64,000 bases of DNA from Ignavibacteria bacterium (GTDB lineage: Bacteria; Bacteroidota; Ignavibacteria; Tepidaquicellales; Tepidaquicellaceae): assembly GCA_016716125.1 (NCBI GenBank), contig JADJWZ010000036.1:310001-374000 (forward strand), given 5' to 3'. The notes beneath the pieces are model-generated. The model was not told the origin of the DNA and did not search any database. It saw nothing but the letters and a program-made list of their open reading frames with translations. The position numbers were made by a program, and so were the translations under genes. Positions 7,920 through 17,875 of this stretch are shown one piece after another (the stretch's first letter is position 1; every line of letters begins with the position of its first letter).

Positions 7920-9686
7920 TTAATTTGAAAAACTAACTTTTGGAAATTCAGATTTTTTACCTGAATTATCCTCAGCGCTGAAATACACTTTGAAGTCATC
8001 CATGTTCCTGTCCAGTTTCACAACAGCGGAATACTTCCCTGAATTGGTTTTTGCATCAGTCATTGATTCAGGATCCATATTCATACTTTCAAAAGTTTTA
8101 CCGTTATCAAAGCTATAATTCATTTTCACAGAATTGACATCAACTATATCCTTTGATGCCAGATAAGTCGAGATTTTCAATTCATCGCTGCTGATTTTTT
8201 CTAAAGAAAAATCATTGCTCCAGATCATACCGTGATAAAGCATTGCGTCATATGCATTCACCATTCCCCAGCCGAGTGTGTTATCCGGAGCGCCGGATTG
8301 TGAAGCTGTATTTCTTATAGCATCTCTTACCTGCATCGGAGTCAGATCGGGATGCGCTGAAAGTATCAGAGCGCAAATGCCCGCGACAATTGGTGTTGAG
8401 AACGAAGTGCCGCTGGAATAATCATATGTGGAATTATTGCCTGAGACATCTTTCATAGTAGCTGTATAAACGTTTACGCCGGGAGCCACTACGTCCGGTT
8501 TGGTTCTGCCGTCTTTTGTTGGACCGTTTGAAGTGAAGCTCGCTGGATCGCCGGAGAATGTAACTGCGCCAACTGAAATAATTGAATCAGCGTCAGCAGC
8601 GGACCCGAGTGAAGGCTCTTCCGTCTGAAAATAATTTCCCATCGACTGACATACAACTACGCCGAGATAAGCCGCTCTGTCGGCAGCGACTGTAATTATT
8701 GCTGTGTTGCCGTCTAAGTTTTCATAAGTATAAGTATTGTTGTTATATGGCGCGTCAAAATTTTTATAGATCAGCGAACTTGTGATTATATCAACTCCTT
8801 TTGCTTCAGCCCATTCAGTCGCTTCAAGCCAGAAGTCTTCTTCCATCGGAGTTTCCGTATCTATATATTCAGTCTTAGCAAGTATAATTTCAGAATCGAA
8901 TGCCGGACCGATAAGATAACCTTCTTTAAATCCGCTCATAGATGAAACTGTTGCAGTCCCGTGAGAGCCCTGTTTTTTTGAATCTTTATACTTCTGATTT
9001 TTTTCGGGAAATGTATTTTCATCTTTATTTACAAAATCATATTCAGCAGTAATATTAAGCTGCGACAGACTTTCGTGATTTCTCCAGTCAAACCCGTCAT
9101 CAAAACTTGCTATCATAACTCCTTTACCGGTAATATTAAGGTTGTGAACTTTCGGTACATTCACCGATTCCATTTGATTTAGAGACTTTCCGTAATTTAA
9201 TTTATTAAGAGTGTCAGACTTTTCTGACGGGTAAGTTTCCTGATCCTGTTTTATTATCTGACTTACCAGTTTATTTACAAACATCAGATGATCTACAAAA
9301 TCCAGTTTCTTAATTTTTTCCAGTTCAGCTTCTGACAAATAAGCGCTTACTCCGTTCAGCCATCTTGACTGTGCAATAATTTCAACGCCGTTACTTTTAA
9401 TTTTCTGAATGTAAGAATTATCAAGCGGCAGATCTGCAAAGTCAATCAGATTATCTTCTTTAAGAACTTTAAGTCTTCTCTGAACCGCTCTTTCGGTCAG
9501 AAGTTTTTTCCCTTCTTCATACGCTTTGCTTCCGGGAGTAATTTTCGTACCGGGATCAAATTCACCTTTGTCTTTAAATATTATCCAGTACTTTGTATCA
9601 GCTTCGGACTGTGAGAAAGCAATACCGTCAGCAAATAAAAGAATTAAGAGAATTTGTATTAATTTTATTAAGCGTAATTTTTTCAT
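7920..9686 (-). CDS. Secreted subtilisin-like (S8) serine protease
   Basis: 588 residues with a signal peptide (IQILLILLFADGIAFSQS). An N-terminal propeptide-like segment (YWIIFKDKG...) precedes the catalytic domain: Asp in ASFDDGFDW (about 195), His in GSHGTATVSSM (about 242) and Ser in SGTSFSTPIVAGI (about 423), with the oxyanion region CQSMGNYF. A C-terminal beta domain of about 110 residues follows. No type IX sorting tail is visible, so it may be periplasmic or use another exit. It is convergent with gmhA, with only 50 bp between the corrected gmhA stop and this stop. Confidence 0.93.
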   Translation of the reverse strand: MKKLRLIKLIQILLILLFADGIAFSQSEADTKYWIIFKDKGEFDPGTKITPGSKAYEEGKKLLTERAVQRRLKVLKEDNLIDFADLPLDNSYIQKIKSNGVEIIAQSRWLNGVSAYLSEAELEKIKKLDFVDHLMFVNKLVSQIIKQDQETYPSEKSDTLNKLNYGKSLNQMESVNVPKVHNLNITGKGVMIASFDDGFDWRNHESLSQLNITAEYDFVNKDENTFPEKNQKYKDSKKQGSHGTATVSSMSGFKEGYLIGPAFDSEIILAKTEYIDTETPMEEDFWLEATEWAEAKGVDIITSSLIYKNFDAPYNNNTYTYENLDGNTAIITVAADRAAYLGVVVCQSMGNYFQTEEPSLGSAADADSIISVGAVTFSGDPASFTSNGPTKDGRTKPDVVAPGVNVYTATMKDVSGNNSTYDYSSGTSFSTPIVAGICALILSAHPDLTPMQVRDAIRNTASQSGAPDNTLGWGMVNAYDAMLYHGMIWSNDFSLEKISSDELKISTYLASKDIVDVNSVKMNYSFDNGKTFESMNMDPESMTDAKTNSGKYSAVVKLDRNMDDFKVYFSAEDNSGKKSEFPKVSFSN

Positions 9687-9732
9687 ATAAGAAAGAAAAT
9701 TTATTGAAGTTGTAATATTCAGATTAAAAAAT

Positions 9733-9763
9733 AAAAGGGAATAAAAATTTTTTATTCCCTTTT
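9733..9763 (-). terminator. Terminator of the E2 gene
   Basis: A 14-15 bp perfect inverted repeat, AAAAGGGAATAAAA with TTTTATTCCCTTTT and almost no loop, lies 20 bp past the stop of the acyltransferase gene (minus strand). The U-rich arm is part of the stem. It also separates that gene from the protease. Confidence 0.8.
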
Positions 9764-9782
9764 GATAACCTGACCTTACTAT

Positions 9783-11192
9783 TTAAAGTTTATAACTATT
9801 GAGATAATGCGCGATCTTCATAACAAACATACCGCCGAGCGCGCCGTCGACGAGTCTGTGATCAAACGACAGCGTAATATACATTGTCTTTCTCGGTACT
9901 ATAAAATCACCTTCGCCGGTCTCAACGACTACCGGTCTTTTCTTAATTGATCCGAGTCCGAGTATCGCAACCTGCGGCTGATTGATGATTGGAATTCCTA
10001 TATCATTTCCAAACACTCCGAAATTTGTAATGGAAAAAGTGCCGCCCTGAATCTCATTCAGTGTAAGCTTTTTGATCCTCGCGCGTTTTGCAAGATCGTT
10101 AAGACTTCTTGCTATGCCGATCAGATTCATTCCGTCTGAATTATGAATGACGGGAACAATAAGTCCGCCGTTATTCATAGCTACAGCTATACCGAGATTA
10201 ATGGAATTTCTTGTTATCGCTTTAAAAGGAACTGACGAGTCATCTATCACTGAATTAATCAGAGGAAAATCTTTCAAAGCCCTTATGACCGCTTCACAAA
10301 TAAAAGGCATGTATGACAATTTGAATCCTTCCTTCTGAATAAACTCATCCTGCATAGCAGCGCGGACCTTATCAACGTTTGTAAGATCGCATTCCGCAAC
10401 CGCCTGCACGTGCGGTGAGATCTTAACAGAAGTGATCATATGCTCAGCCATTTTCTGTCTTACATTATCAAACTCCATGACTGAAAGACCTTCTTCATTA
10501 TAATCAATTTTCGTATGCTGGACCTCAGTTTTTCTTTCGGATGCAGCAGGTTTGCTTTCTTTACTATCAAGTTTAATTTCTACAGATTTCTTAGGAGCTT
10601 CAGCTGCAGGAGCAGGGGCTGCTTTTCTGTCTTTAAGATATGCAAGGATGTCTTTCTTGGAAACTCGTCCGGCGATACCTGTTCCCTGAATATTTTCAAG
10701 TTCGGATAATCCAATGCCTTCAGTCTTTGCGATATTCAGTACAAGCGGTGAATAAAATTTGCTTCTCTCTGAAATTTCTTCAGGCTGCGAAGTCATATCT
10801 TTCTTCGGCTCTTCAGTTGCTTTTAATTCAGGTTCTGGATCCGGAGCAGTTTTCTCAGGCGCATCAGCAGATTTAGTTTCAGCAGATTTAGTTTCGTCAG
10901 GTTTAGTTTCTTCAGGTTTAGTTTCAGCCTTTTCGTTACCAGAGGAAGCTGCGCCGTTTGATCCGAGCCGTGCAATTACTTTTCCTACTTCCACCACATC
11001 ACCTTCATTAAAAAGGATCTCGGAAATCACACCGGCTTCAGGTGAAGGAACTTCGGTATCTACTTTATCTGTGGAGATCTCAAGAATAGTTTCATCAACA
11101 TCCACACTGTCACCCGGCTTTTTATGCCATTTAAGAATAGTACCTTCCATTATTGATTCGCCCATCTTGGGCATTATTATGTCAACACTCAT
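9783..11192 (-). CDS. Dihydrolipoamide acyltransferase (E2) of a 2-oxo acid dehydrogenase complex
   Basis: 469 residues. One N-terminal lipoyl domain with the lipoylated lysine in EISTDKVDTEVPSPEAG (about 43), a Glu/Lys/Pro/Ala-rich linker with repeated KPEETKPDETKSAETK, a peripheral subunit-binding domain (YSPLVLNIAKTEGI... GRVSKKDILAYL) and the catalytic CAT core ending in SFDHRLVDGALGG, which holds the His/Asp pair. It forms the core of pyruvate, 2-oxoglutarate or branched-chain complexes; the subtype cannot be decided because no E1 or E3 gene is nearby. prs lies upstream on the same strand. Confidence 0.93.
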   Translation of the reverse strand: MSVDIIMPKMGESIMEGTILKWHKKPGDSVDVDETILEISTDKVDTEVPSPEAGVISEILFNEGDVVEVGKVIARLGSNGAASSGNEKAETKPEETKPDETKSAETKSADAPEKTAPDPEPELKATEEPKKDMTSQPEEISERSKFYSPLVLNIAKTEGIGLSELENIQGTGIAGRVSKKDILAYLKDRKAAPAPAAEAPKKSVEIKLDSKESKPAASERKTEVQHTKIDYNEEGLSVMEFDNVRQKMAEHMITSVKISPHVQAVAECDLTNVDKVRAAMQDEFIQKEGFKLSYMPFICEAVIRALKDFPLINSVIDDSSVPFKAITRNSINLGIAVAMNNGGLIVPVIHNSDGMNLIGIARSLNDLAKRARIKKLTLNEIQGGTFSITNFGVFGNDIGIPIINQPQVAILGLGSIKKRPVVVETGEGDFIVPRKTMYITLSFDHRLVDGALGGMFVMKIAHYLNSYKL

Positions 11193-11269
11193 TATTTGAT
11201 TTTAATATAGTTTTACTTAAAATTAATTTTATGGAAAATAGGAATATGATAGGTTGCTTTCAATTCAAT

Positions 11270-12211
11270 TTACAAAGCTTTATCCACATCGAAGAGTGAA
11301 CTGATAGACTGGTTTCTGTTTGTCCTGTAAATAGACTTGCCGAATATTTCAGCTACGGAAACAACTTCAATTTTTTTTGAGAAATGAGTCATTGGCAGAG
11401 TATCGGCGACGTAGAGTTTTTTCAGGGCGGACTCATTAATTCTTTCCAGCGATTCTCCTGAGAAAACAGCATGAGTACATGCTCCGAAAATGTTATTCGC
11501 GCCTTCATCTTTAAGAGCGTTGACAGCATTTACAAACGTTCCGCCTGTATCAATGAGATCATCTATTATAATAATGTTTTTACCTTTTGCATCACCGATT
11601 ATATCCATTACTTCGGCGACATTCGGCTTTGGTCTTCTTTTATCGATGACAATTAAATCGGCATGAAGTCTTTTTGCGTATGCTCTCGCCATTTTAATTC
11701 CGCCGACATCAGGAGATACAACTGCGAGATTCGGTATTTTCAATTTTCTGAACTTCTTCATAAAGACAGCCGAGCCGTAGAGGTGATCTACGGGAATATC
11801 AAAAAATCCCTGTATCTGCGATGCGTGAAGATCCATAGAAATTACCCTGTCTGCGCCGGCTTTGGTAATAAGATTTGCCACGAGCTTAGCGGTGATGGAA
11901 ACCCGAGGCTGATCTTTTCTGTCCTGCCTTGCATAACCGAAATAAGGAATGACTGCATTTACTCGCCTTGCCGAAGCTCTCTTAGCGGCGTCTATCATTA
12001 TGAGAAGTTCCATCAGATTATCTGCGGGAGGAATTGTAGACTGCACTATGAAGACATCTGAGCCGCGGATGTTCTCATTATACTTCACCCATATCTCTCC
12101 GTCGGAAAAAGTCCTGATCGAGCACTTGCCGAGAGGCATCTTCATACTTGCTGCGATTTTCTTACCGAGATAATTCGAAAACCTGCCGGCAAAAATTTTC
12201 AGATCTGACAT
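11270..12211 (-). CDS. prs: Ribose-phosphate pyrophosphokinase
   Basis: 313 residues, class I length. It makes PRPP from ribose-5-phosphate and ATP for nucleotide, His and Trp synthesis. Landmarks: FSDGEIWVKYNENIRGSDV, the flexible-loop/ATP region YFGYARQDRKDQPRV, DLHASQIQGFFDIPVDHL and the PRPP-binding IIIIDDLIDTGGTFVNA. It lies 77 bp upstream of the E2 gene on the same strand and may be co-transcribed. The accessory island starts right behind its 5' end. Confidence 0.96.
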   Translation of the reverse strand: MSDLKIFAGRFSNYLGKKIAASMKMPLGKCSIRTFSDGEIWVKYNENIRGSDVFIVQSTIPPADNLMELLIMIDAAKRASARRVNAVIPYFGYARQDRKDQPRVSITAKLVANLITKAGADRVISMDLHASQIQGFFDIPVDHLYGSAVFMKKFRKLKIPNLAVVSPDVGGIKMARAYAKRLHADLIVIDKRRPKPNVAEVMDIIGDAKGKNIIIIDDLIDTGGTFVNAVNALKDEGANNIFGACTHAVFSGESLERINESALKKLYVADTLPMTHFSKKIEVVSVAEIFGKSIYRTNRNQSISSLFDVDKAL

Positions 12212-12488
12212 TATTATTTTTTATGAAGGAATGAAGTAAGGCAAATTAATTAAATATGTAGTGTAAATCAATTTAGAATGAAGATAATTTATTTAAATTA
12301 GATTTATAATAGGATTGAAACAATAAAAGAAATTTCTAATAAATATGATGAAGTGCACAAAGTTCTGCTTTATCAGCCAGATTTGAATTACTAATTACAT
12401 ACTTAAAAATTTATGTGTAATTAGGAGAAATTAATAAATTGAATTTTCGAAATTATGTTTGTATTTGGAATTATTATTATAAAAAATT
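12212..12488. other. AT-rich junction between prs and the accessory island
   Basis: No intact gene. A short plus frame around 12310-12392 reads IETIKEISNKYDEVHKVLL and then YQPDLNY before a stop; it has a protein-like composition and no start, so it may be the tail of a lost gene. The left border of the island lies here. Confidence 0.35.
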
Positions 12489-13267
12489 ATGATTGATTTA
12501 TATATAAATAAAGTTATTAATATTGATTGTATTGAAGGTATGAAAAATTTACCAGATAATTCTATTGATTTAGTAGTCATCACTCCATACGAGTAGTTAA
12601 GAGACTATAATGGATTTGAAATAAACTCAGAAACTGTGAAGTGAAATATATATAATTATTAAAGAAGGCGGAATTGCTGCAATGGTTATTCAAGATCAAA
12701 CTAAAAATTTTGGAAAATCATTAACTTCCTTTAGAACAATTCTTGATTGGTGTGATAATGCTGGTTTTAAATTATTTGAGACAGTTATATACCAAAAAAT
12801 GGTACTGAAGGAGCTTGGTGGAAAGAGAGATTAGAGTTGATCATGAGTATATGCCAAATTTTTTAAAAGGAAAAAGACCTCAATATTTTAATAAAGGACC
12901 ACTTAAAGTTCCTTCTAAACATGCTGGTAAGATAATGACTGGATTCGCAAATAGGAAGACTGATGGAAAACTGGTAAAAAGTATTACAAAAGCAATTAAA
13001 CCTGAAATGCAGAGGTACTATTTGGAATTATTTAATGGCAGGAGATAAAAATAATTTAAAACGGAAACATCCGCTGTTTTCTGATAAAATTTTATGATTT
13101 ATTCAATGTTTTGTCCTCCAAATGGAATAGTTTTAGATCCTTTAGGATGCGGTCAACAGCTGTAATGGCGAAAATGAATCGAAATTTTGTTGGTTCTGAT
13201 ATCAAAAGAATATTGTGAATTAGCGGAAGAACGATTGAAAACTATTGAAAGTCTCTCTTTGATTTAG
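12489..13267 (+). pseudogene. Broken beta-class DNA N4/N6 methyltransferase
   Basis: From ATG 12489: DCIEGMKNLPDNSIDLVVI, then TPYE and an in-frame TAG where the catalytic S/T-PPY-[DE] motif IV should be; one Pro is missing. Reading across several one-base lesions gives LRDYNGFEIN, IIKEGGIAAMVIQDQTKNF, a QK-NGTEGAWWKERL segment, VDHEYMPNFLKGKRPQYFN, KHPLFSDKIL, CPPNGIVLDP-GCG-TAVMAKMN, NFVGSDI and KEYCELAEERLKTIESL. Motif IV first and the SAM motif (DPF-x-G-S-G type) at the end is the beta arrangement. At least seven frame lesions; most are single-base losses beside T or A runs. The amino acids between lesions look well conserved, so either decay is very recent or the region is poorly sequenced. 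Confidence 0.8.
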
Positions 13268-13711
13268 TATAATTTATCTGGGGCTTCTATTGTATATTCT
13301 ATATTTGCTCCACTCGTCATAGCCCAACTTAATGGATTTCTAGATACAAAACTGTCGAATGTAAGATTATTAATTCTGTTACCATTCGTTTCGAAACTAC
13401 TTTTGGTAAATTTATACAATTTGAAATTTGTCCAAGTCCAGTTTGAAATTTTATATTCCCAATGTGTATGTTCAGAAAGTATTAATATAAATTTTATTAT
13501 TCTGCCCATAGCATCAATATTAATATCAAAAATTTTCCCCTCGATATTATATTACACTGGTCTAGAAGTCTGAGATATCCTTAATCCATCCCCACGTTCT
13601 TTTGAGATACTGATTTCATCCCTTTTTCGAAAAATCATTCATTGCATTCATTAATGTATAAACTGAATACTTCTCATTTTCAAAGATAGTTTTAATGGGC
13701 TTTTTTATCAT
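13264..13711 (-). pseudogene. Broken gene of unknown function, third in the cassette
   Basis: Begins at ATG 13711-13709, overlapping the stop of the gene before it (TGATG). It reads MIKKPIKTIFENEKYSVYTL, then a frameshift after NDFSKKG, continues DEISISKERGDGLRISQ, meets an in-frame TAA after TSRPV, and resumes NIEGKIFDINIDAMGRIIKF to SGANIEYTIEAPDKLY at stop 13264. Reconstructed it would be about 149 residues. I do not recognise the family. Its end overlaps the convergent methyltransferase end, which suggests the two came as one module. Confidence 0.6.
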
Positions 13712-14262
13712 CAGCTCTTAAATACTCTACAGTTGAGAACATTTTCGGGATAAGAGAATAATACATTGAAAGTTCCATCAGAAAAAAGCGGGCATATAGC
13801 TGACTCAGGAATCTCAATTTTTATTTTCGAGCCAACTATTCCGATAAGTAAATGAATAGACGCTAATGGATATTTTAAACGAAAATCATGTATACCATCA
13901 TAACTTCTAAATAGATTTGGTTGAATACAATTACAATAATTTTTCCAATTATTGGGAATTCTATTCTTATTAAATAAAACCATATGATGTCCTAAGCTTC
14001 GAATATCACTTCTAAATATATCAACGTCCATAAAAATACAATCTTTAGCACTAATTCCTTTTTCTAAAAGCATTACTTTGCCATCATAAAACCCCTTTAT
14101 TTTCCAATTAAAATAATGAGACATAAATAAACCACATAACAAACCGTCACTATCAGGGCTTAGAATACAATTATGATCTTTATAATCCAAGGAAATTTAT
14201 TAATTACATCATCATAATCTATTTTGTATTTTTTATCAAAAGTAATCTTGAATTCTTGACAT
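13711..14262 (-). pseudogene. Broken gene, DHH-phosphoesterase-like features
   Basis: Starts at ATG 14262-14260, overlapping the stop of the XRE gene (TAATG). Frame changes near 14253 and near 14190 separate KITFDKKYKIDYDDVINKFPW from the long intact part DYKDHNCILSPDSDGLLCG... ending NVLNCRVFKS. SPDSDGLLCGLFMSHYF resembles the D-x-D-G motif of RecJ/DHH proteins, FMDVDIF could be motif II, and SLGHHMVLF could stand for the DHH motif. About 180 residues if repaired. The function is a guess; it could be the effector of the cassette. Confidence 0.5.
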
Positions 14263-14477
14263 TAAATATCCTTAATTAATTCAATAGGTTTAATATTTAG
14301 AGCTTCAGAAATTTTAAATATATTTATAAGGGTGATATTTTTTTTCACCTCGTTCTATCATTCTATATATGTTCTATGAAGATTTGCTTTCTCAGCTAAT
14401 TTTTCTTGAGATAAGCCCCTTTTAAGTCTAATTCCCCTAACAGTTTCTCCAAATATTTCTAGAATTTTATTTATCAT
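14262..14477 (-). pseudogene. Broken XRE-type helix-turn-helix regulator
   Basis: ATG 14477. MINKILEIFGETVRGIRLKR, then GLSQEKLAEKANLHRTYI is a clear Cro/C1 HTH (helices 2 and 3). A one-base loss after RTYI and a one-base gain in an A8 run within GEKNITL shift the frame out and back; the end reads INIFKISEALNIKPIELIKDI with stop 14264-14262. About 71 residues when repaired, the size of R-M controller proteins. First gene of a three-gene chain with 1-nt stop/start overlaps. Confidence 0.75.
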
Positions 14478-14662
14478 GTATTTCAAAATTAAATTAGATG
14501 CATACTATAAATCTACATACTATAATTAGCAATTAAATTTGCGCCACCACCCGATAGATTTGATTTATATGCCATAATCATCATCATAAATTCCTTATGT
14601 ACATTTTTATTAAAAAATATTTTTTATTTTAAAAGCAGTTAAGTTTATTTAAAGAAATAAAT

Positions 14663-15890
14663 ATGAAGAAATTTATATACCTCATTGTATTTTTATTAAT
14701 TTCAGAAATTACATTTTCACAGGCAACGACAAACATTCCTCAGTACACTCTTGAAGTAAAAAATTTTAGTTTAATTACACCGGAGAAATTAGTGTTTGAT
14801 CTTGTATTCACGCACACTGACGCTGTTCCGCTTCAGTTAGCAGGATGGCATTTCTTCAGAGCTCCTCAGACACTTGGAACATTTCTGCCCGGATTTGGCT
14901 CAGAGTCATCTTTTATGCTTGATTCAAATGCGGGTGTCCCGGCTTCTGATCTGCCGGAAACTTTCAGACCAAGAAACTCTAATGCCGTAGTTGCAAGTAA
15001 CAGTCCTGGAAATTATGAATTCAGAATAGCAGCAAACTCATTACCGGGTTGTGGAAGCGGATTAAACATTCCTCAGGGAGTTCCAATACTTATTGGAAGA
15101 TATTTTGAAATCCACAACTCCGATAAATCAAACAGTAAATGTACACACCCGGTCTTTTATAATCAGAGACAGTTGCGAAGCACCTTTTATCAGTTACAAG
15201 AACCAAAATGAATTTTTATAATGAAAACTGCTTCGGTCAGGAATTCACAAGATGCGCAAGTCACAGTGTTGATATCTCAGGAATAAACACTTTGATTGAA
15301 CTCAAAATCAAACTTGGAATTGAAGGTCTTTATAATCCCGTTTCAGATGTAAGCTCAAGAAAAGATACAGTCACAGTATATTTAAGAAATGCAGACTCAC
15401 CCTATCAAATAATTGATTCATCAAAATCTATAATAGACAGTATTTCACATCCGGGAATTTTATCTTTTACAATCGCCCGACCGGGATTTATTATTTATCT
15501 GTTAAAAATAAAAAAATTCTTGAGACCTGGAGTGAAATCGGAGGTACAGTATTAATGTACGGAATAAACAACTATGACTTTACTTCAGCAGCTTCAAAAT
15601 CATATGGGGATAACATGGTATTAATAGGAAGCAGATATTGCATATATTCCGGAAATGTAAATAATGATCAGATAATTGATTCCGAAGATCTTGCTTTGGT
15701 TGATAATGATTTGTTTAATTATACCTTTGGAAATGCTGTAACAAATTTGAACGGTGATAATATTGTTGATATTGATGATCTATCAATTTTTGACAGGAAT
15801 GCTGAAAATCTTGTAATCATTCAATGGCCGGGTGCTACAACACAACAGAAAAACAATATATTTATTAAAAATCAATTTGTGTACGAATGA
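14663..15890 (+). pseudogene. Tandem secreted dockerin-type protein, copy A1 (frameshifted)
   Basis: Signal peptide FIYLIVFLLISEITFSQ, then a cohesin-like beta domain (about residues 25-170) with VFDLVFTHTD and FRPRN. Frame breaks near 15110, 15205 and 15490 split the gene; reading across them gives IKLGIEGLYNP, DTVTVYLRNADSPYQIIDS, KKILETWSEIGG, YDFTSAASKSYGDNMVLIGS and a dockerin-like pair of calcium loops, NVNNDQIIDSEDLALVDND and NLNGDNIVDIDDLSIFDRN. About 408 residues if repaired. The middle and dockerin modules match the C-terminus of the M23 peptidase at 47.6 kb. Probably cell-surface or extracellular; no enzyme domain is seen. Confidence 0.75.
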
Positions 15891-16980
15891 AATTAATTTA
15901 TAGAATTTTTTAGCTTTTAATTTTATAATACCGGGAATTATATTTTCTCAGTCCCCTGAATTTAAGTAACTATGAATTTTTTATTTGTCAGTCCTAATAT
16001 AATAGAATTTGATATAAGGATAGAACATACAAATTCACCAACGCCTTTCGAATATTCCAGTGGACAGTATTTTTTAAATTTCAATCCTTTAATTGCAAAC
16101 GGCGGAAATTTGTCATTTAATTATTCAACTGACAGTTCAGACCTTCCTGTAAATATGCGACCCAGAAATCCGCAGATTTCCGGATCCCAATTAAGACTTG
16201 CTGCCAATATTTTTCGGAAATGGTAATGGATTTATAATGACAAACAATGGAAGTCCAGGAACAAAAATCGCCAGAATGAAACTACAAACTACAGCATCAT
16301 CATTTGCCGAAGTTCCATTATTGTTTGAATGGAGAAACCAGTCTCCTGATCCTTTTACAAAAATTTATGCATATATAAATAATCTTAATATTAATGTATC
16401 ACCAAACGCTTTATTTTCAATTGATACCTCAGGTATTCTTTCAACTGTTAACATTAAGGTTGCAGTTGAAGGATTGTACAGAACTATATTAAACAACATT
16501 TAAAAAGAGATAGTATAAAATTGTACTTAAGAAATATTAATTCTCCTTATAATTTAGTTGATTCAGCTATATCTATCTTAGATTCGAATTCTCTACTTAG
16601 TAATTTTGCTTTCAGATATTTACCTGACAGTAATTATTATCTTGTAATGAAATACATCAATTCTCTTGAAACATGGAGCAGGGCTGGAGGAGAAATTATT
16701 AATTTGGGAAGCACAATTTATTATGACTTTACAAATTCTTCATCAAAAGCATACGGAAATAATTTGGTTTTAAAGGGAAGCACATACTGTTTATATAGCG
16801 GTGATATAGACAAATCCGGGTTTATAGATATTTCAGATATGTCAAAAGTTTATAATGACGGTACAAATTTTAAGGGTGATGTAATTACAGACCTTAACGG
16901 TGATAGGTTTGTAGATATTGATGGATCTTGCTATTGCTGACAACAATGTATTTATTTTTGCAGGAGTTATTAGTCCATAA
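15887..16980 (+). pseudogene. Tandem secreted dockerin-type protein, copy B1 (frameshifted)
   Basis: ATG 15887 overlaps the copy A1 stop (ATGA). The signal peptide MKLIYRIF is cut by TAG and resumes before IIFSQSPEF. Then EFDIRIEHTNSPTPFEYSSG, a frame break near 16215, KIARMKLQTTASSFAEVPLL, VNIKVAVEGLY, a break near 16500, YLRNINSPYNLVDSAISILD, SLETWSRAGGE, YDFTNSSSKAYGNNLVLKGS and calcium loops DIDKSGFIDISDMSKVYND and DLNGDRFVDID, ending DLAIADNNVFIFAGVISP. Same three-module plan as copy A1 but a different N-terminal domain variant. Confidence 0.7.
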
Positions 16981-17056
16981 TTCAATTTATTTATTAAAAA
17001 TTTAATATGAAACGTATTTTTGTTTAATTTATTAGCAATTATTAAGCTATGAGAAT

Positions 17057-17851
17057 ATGATAAATATATACCTTATTGTATTATTATTAATTAATTACAT
17101 TTCACAGCAACGACAAACATTCCTAGTACACACTTCAGGCAAAACTTTAATTTGATTAACCGGAAAAGTTAGTATTTGATCTGGTTTTCACACAGATGCT
17201 ATTCGTTAGTTGGCTGGATGGCAGTTCTTTTCAAGCTCTCGACATTGGAACTTTTCTGGATGGCTCAGCTTTATGCTTGATTCATGGTGTCCGGCTTGAT
17301 CTTCCTGAAATTTCAGACCAAGAGCGGAATGTAAGCAAGTAATAAAATTATGAATTCAGACTTGCAGCAAAACCTTACCGGTTAGGTAACGGATTAATGA
17401 TTGCACAGGGAGTTCCAGTACTTATCGGAAGATTTTATATGAGATCATCTACCCCGATAAATATTTCAGTTCTAAACGATAACCCATCGGAACTTATTAT
17501 TTTTCAGTTAAGAATAGAAAAATTCTTGAGACCTGGAGCCAATTAGGAGGGACTTATTTTATTCACGGAATAAACAATTATGATTTTACTTCTGCAGCTT
17601 CAAAAGCATATGGAAACAATATGGTATTAATAGGAAGCAGATATTGCATATATACAGGGAATTTTAATAATGATATGATCATAGATGCGGATGATCTTAG
17701 TTTACTTGAAAATGATTTGTATAATTATCAAACAGGAGATGCTCTTACAAATGTAAATGGTGATAACATTGTTGATATTGATGATCTTGCAATTGTTGAT
17801 AGATGGAAAACCATACTGAGAGGCGCTTTTAAAGATAGTTTTATTAAATAA
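17057..17851 (+). pseudogene. Tandem secreted dockerin-type protein, copy A2 (heavily eroded)
   Basis: The DNA lines up with copy A1 but has lost many 1-6 base pieces in 17100-17430 and about 250-300 bp of the cohesin end and middle module, jumping to ILETWSQLGGT. The 3' part (17621-17851) is intact: MVLIGSRYCIYTGNFNND, MIIDADDLSLLENDLYN and NVNGDNIVDIDDLAIVDRW. A further stub with an ATG and early stop lies at about 17007. The losses are nearly all deletions, unlike ordinary drift. Confidence 0.65.
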
Positions 17852-17875
17852 ATATTCAATTAAAGGAGACAATAA

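Noticed and set aside
11663..12061. 132-codon open frame opposite prs
   Set aside because: It lies wholly antisense to a well conserved prs gene and has no recognisable domain; a shadow frame.
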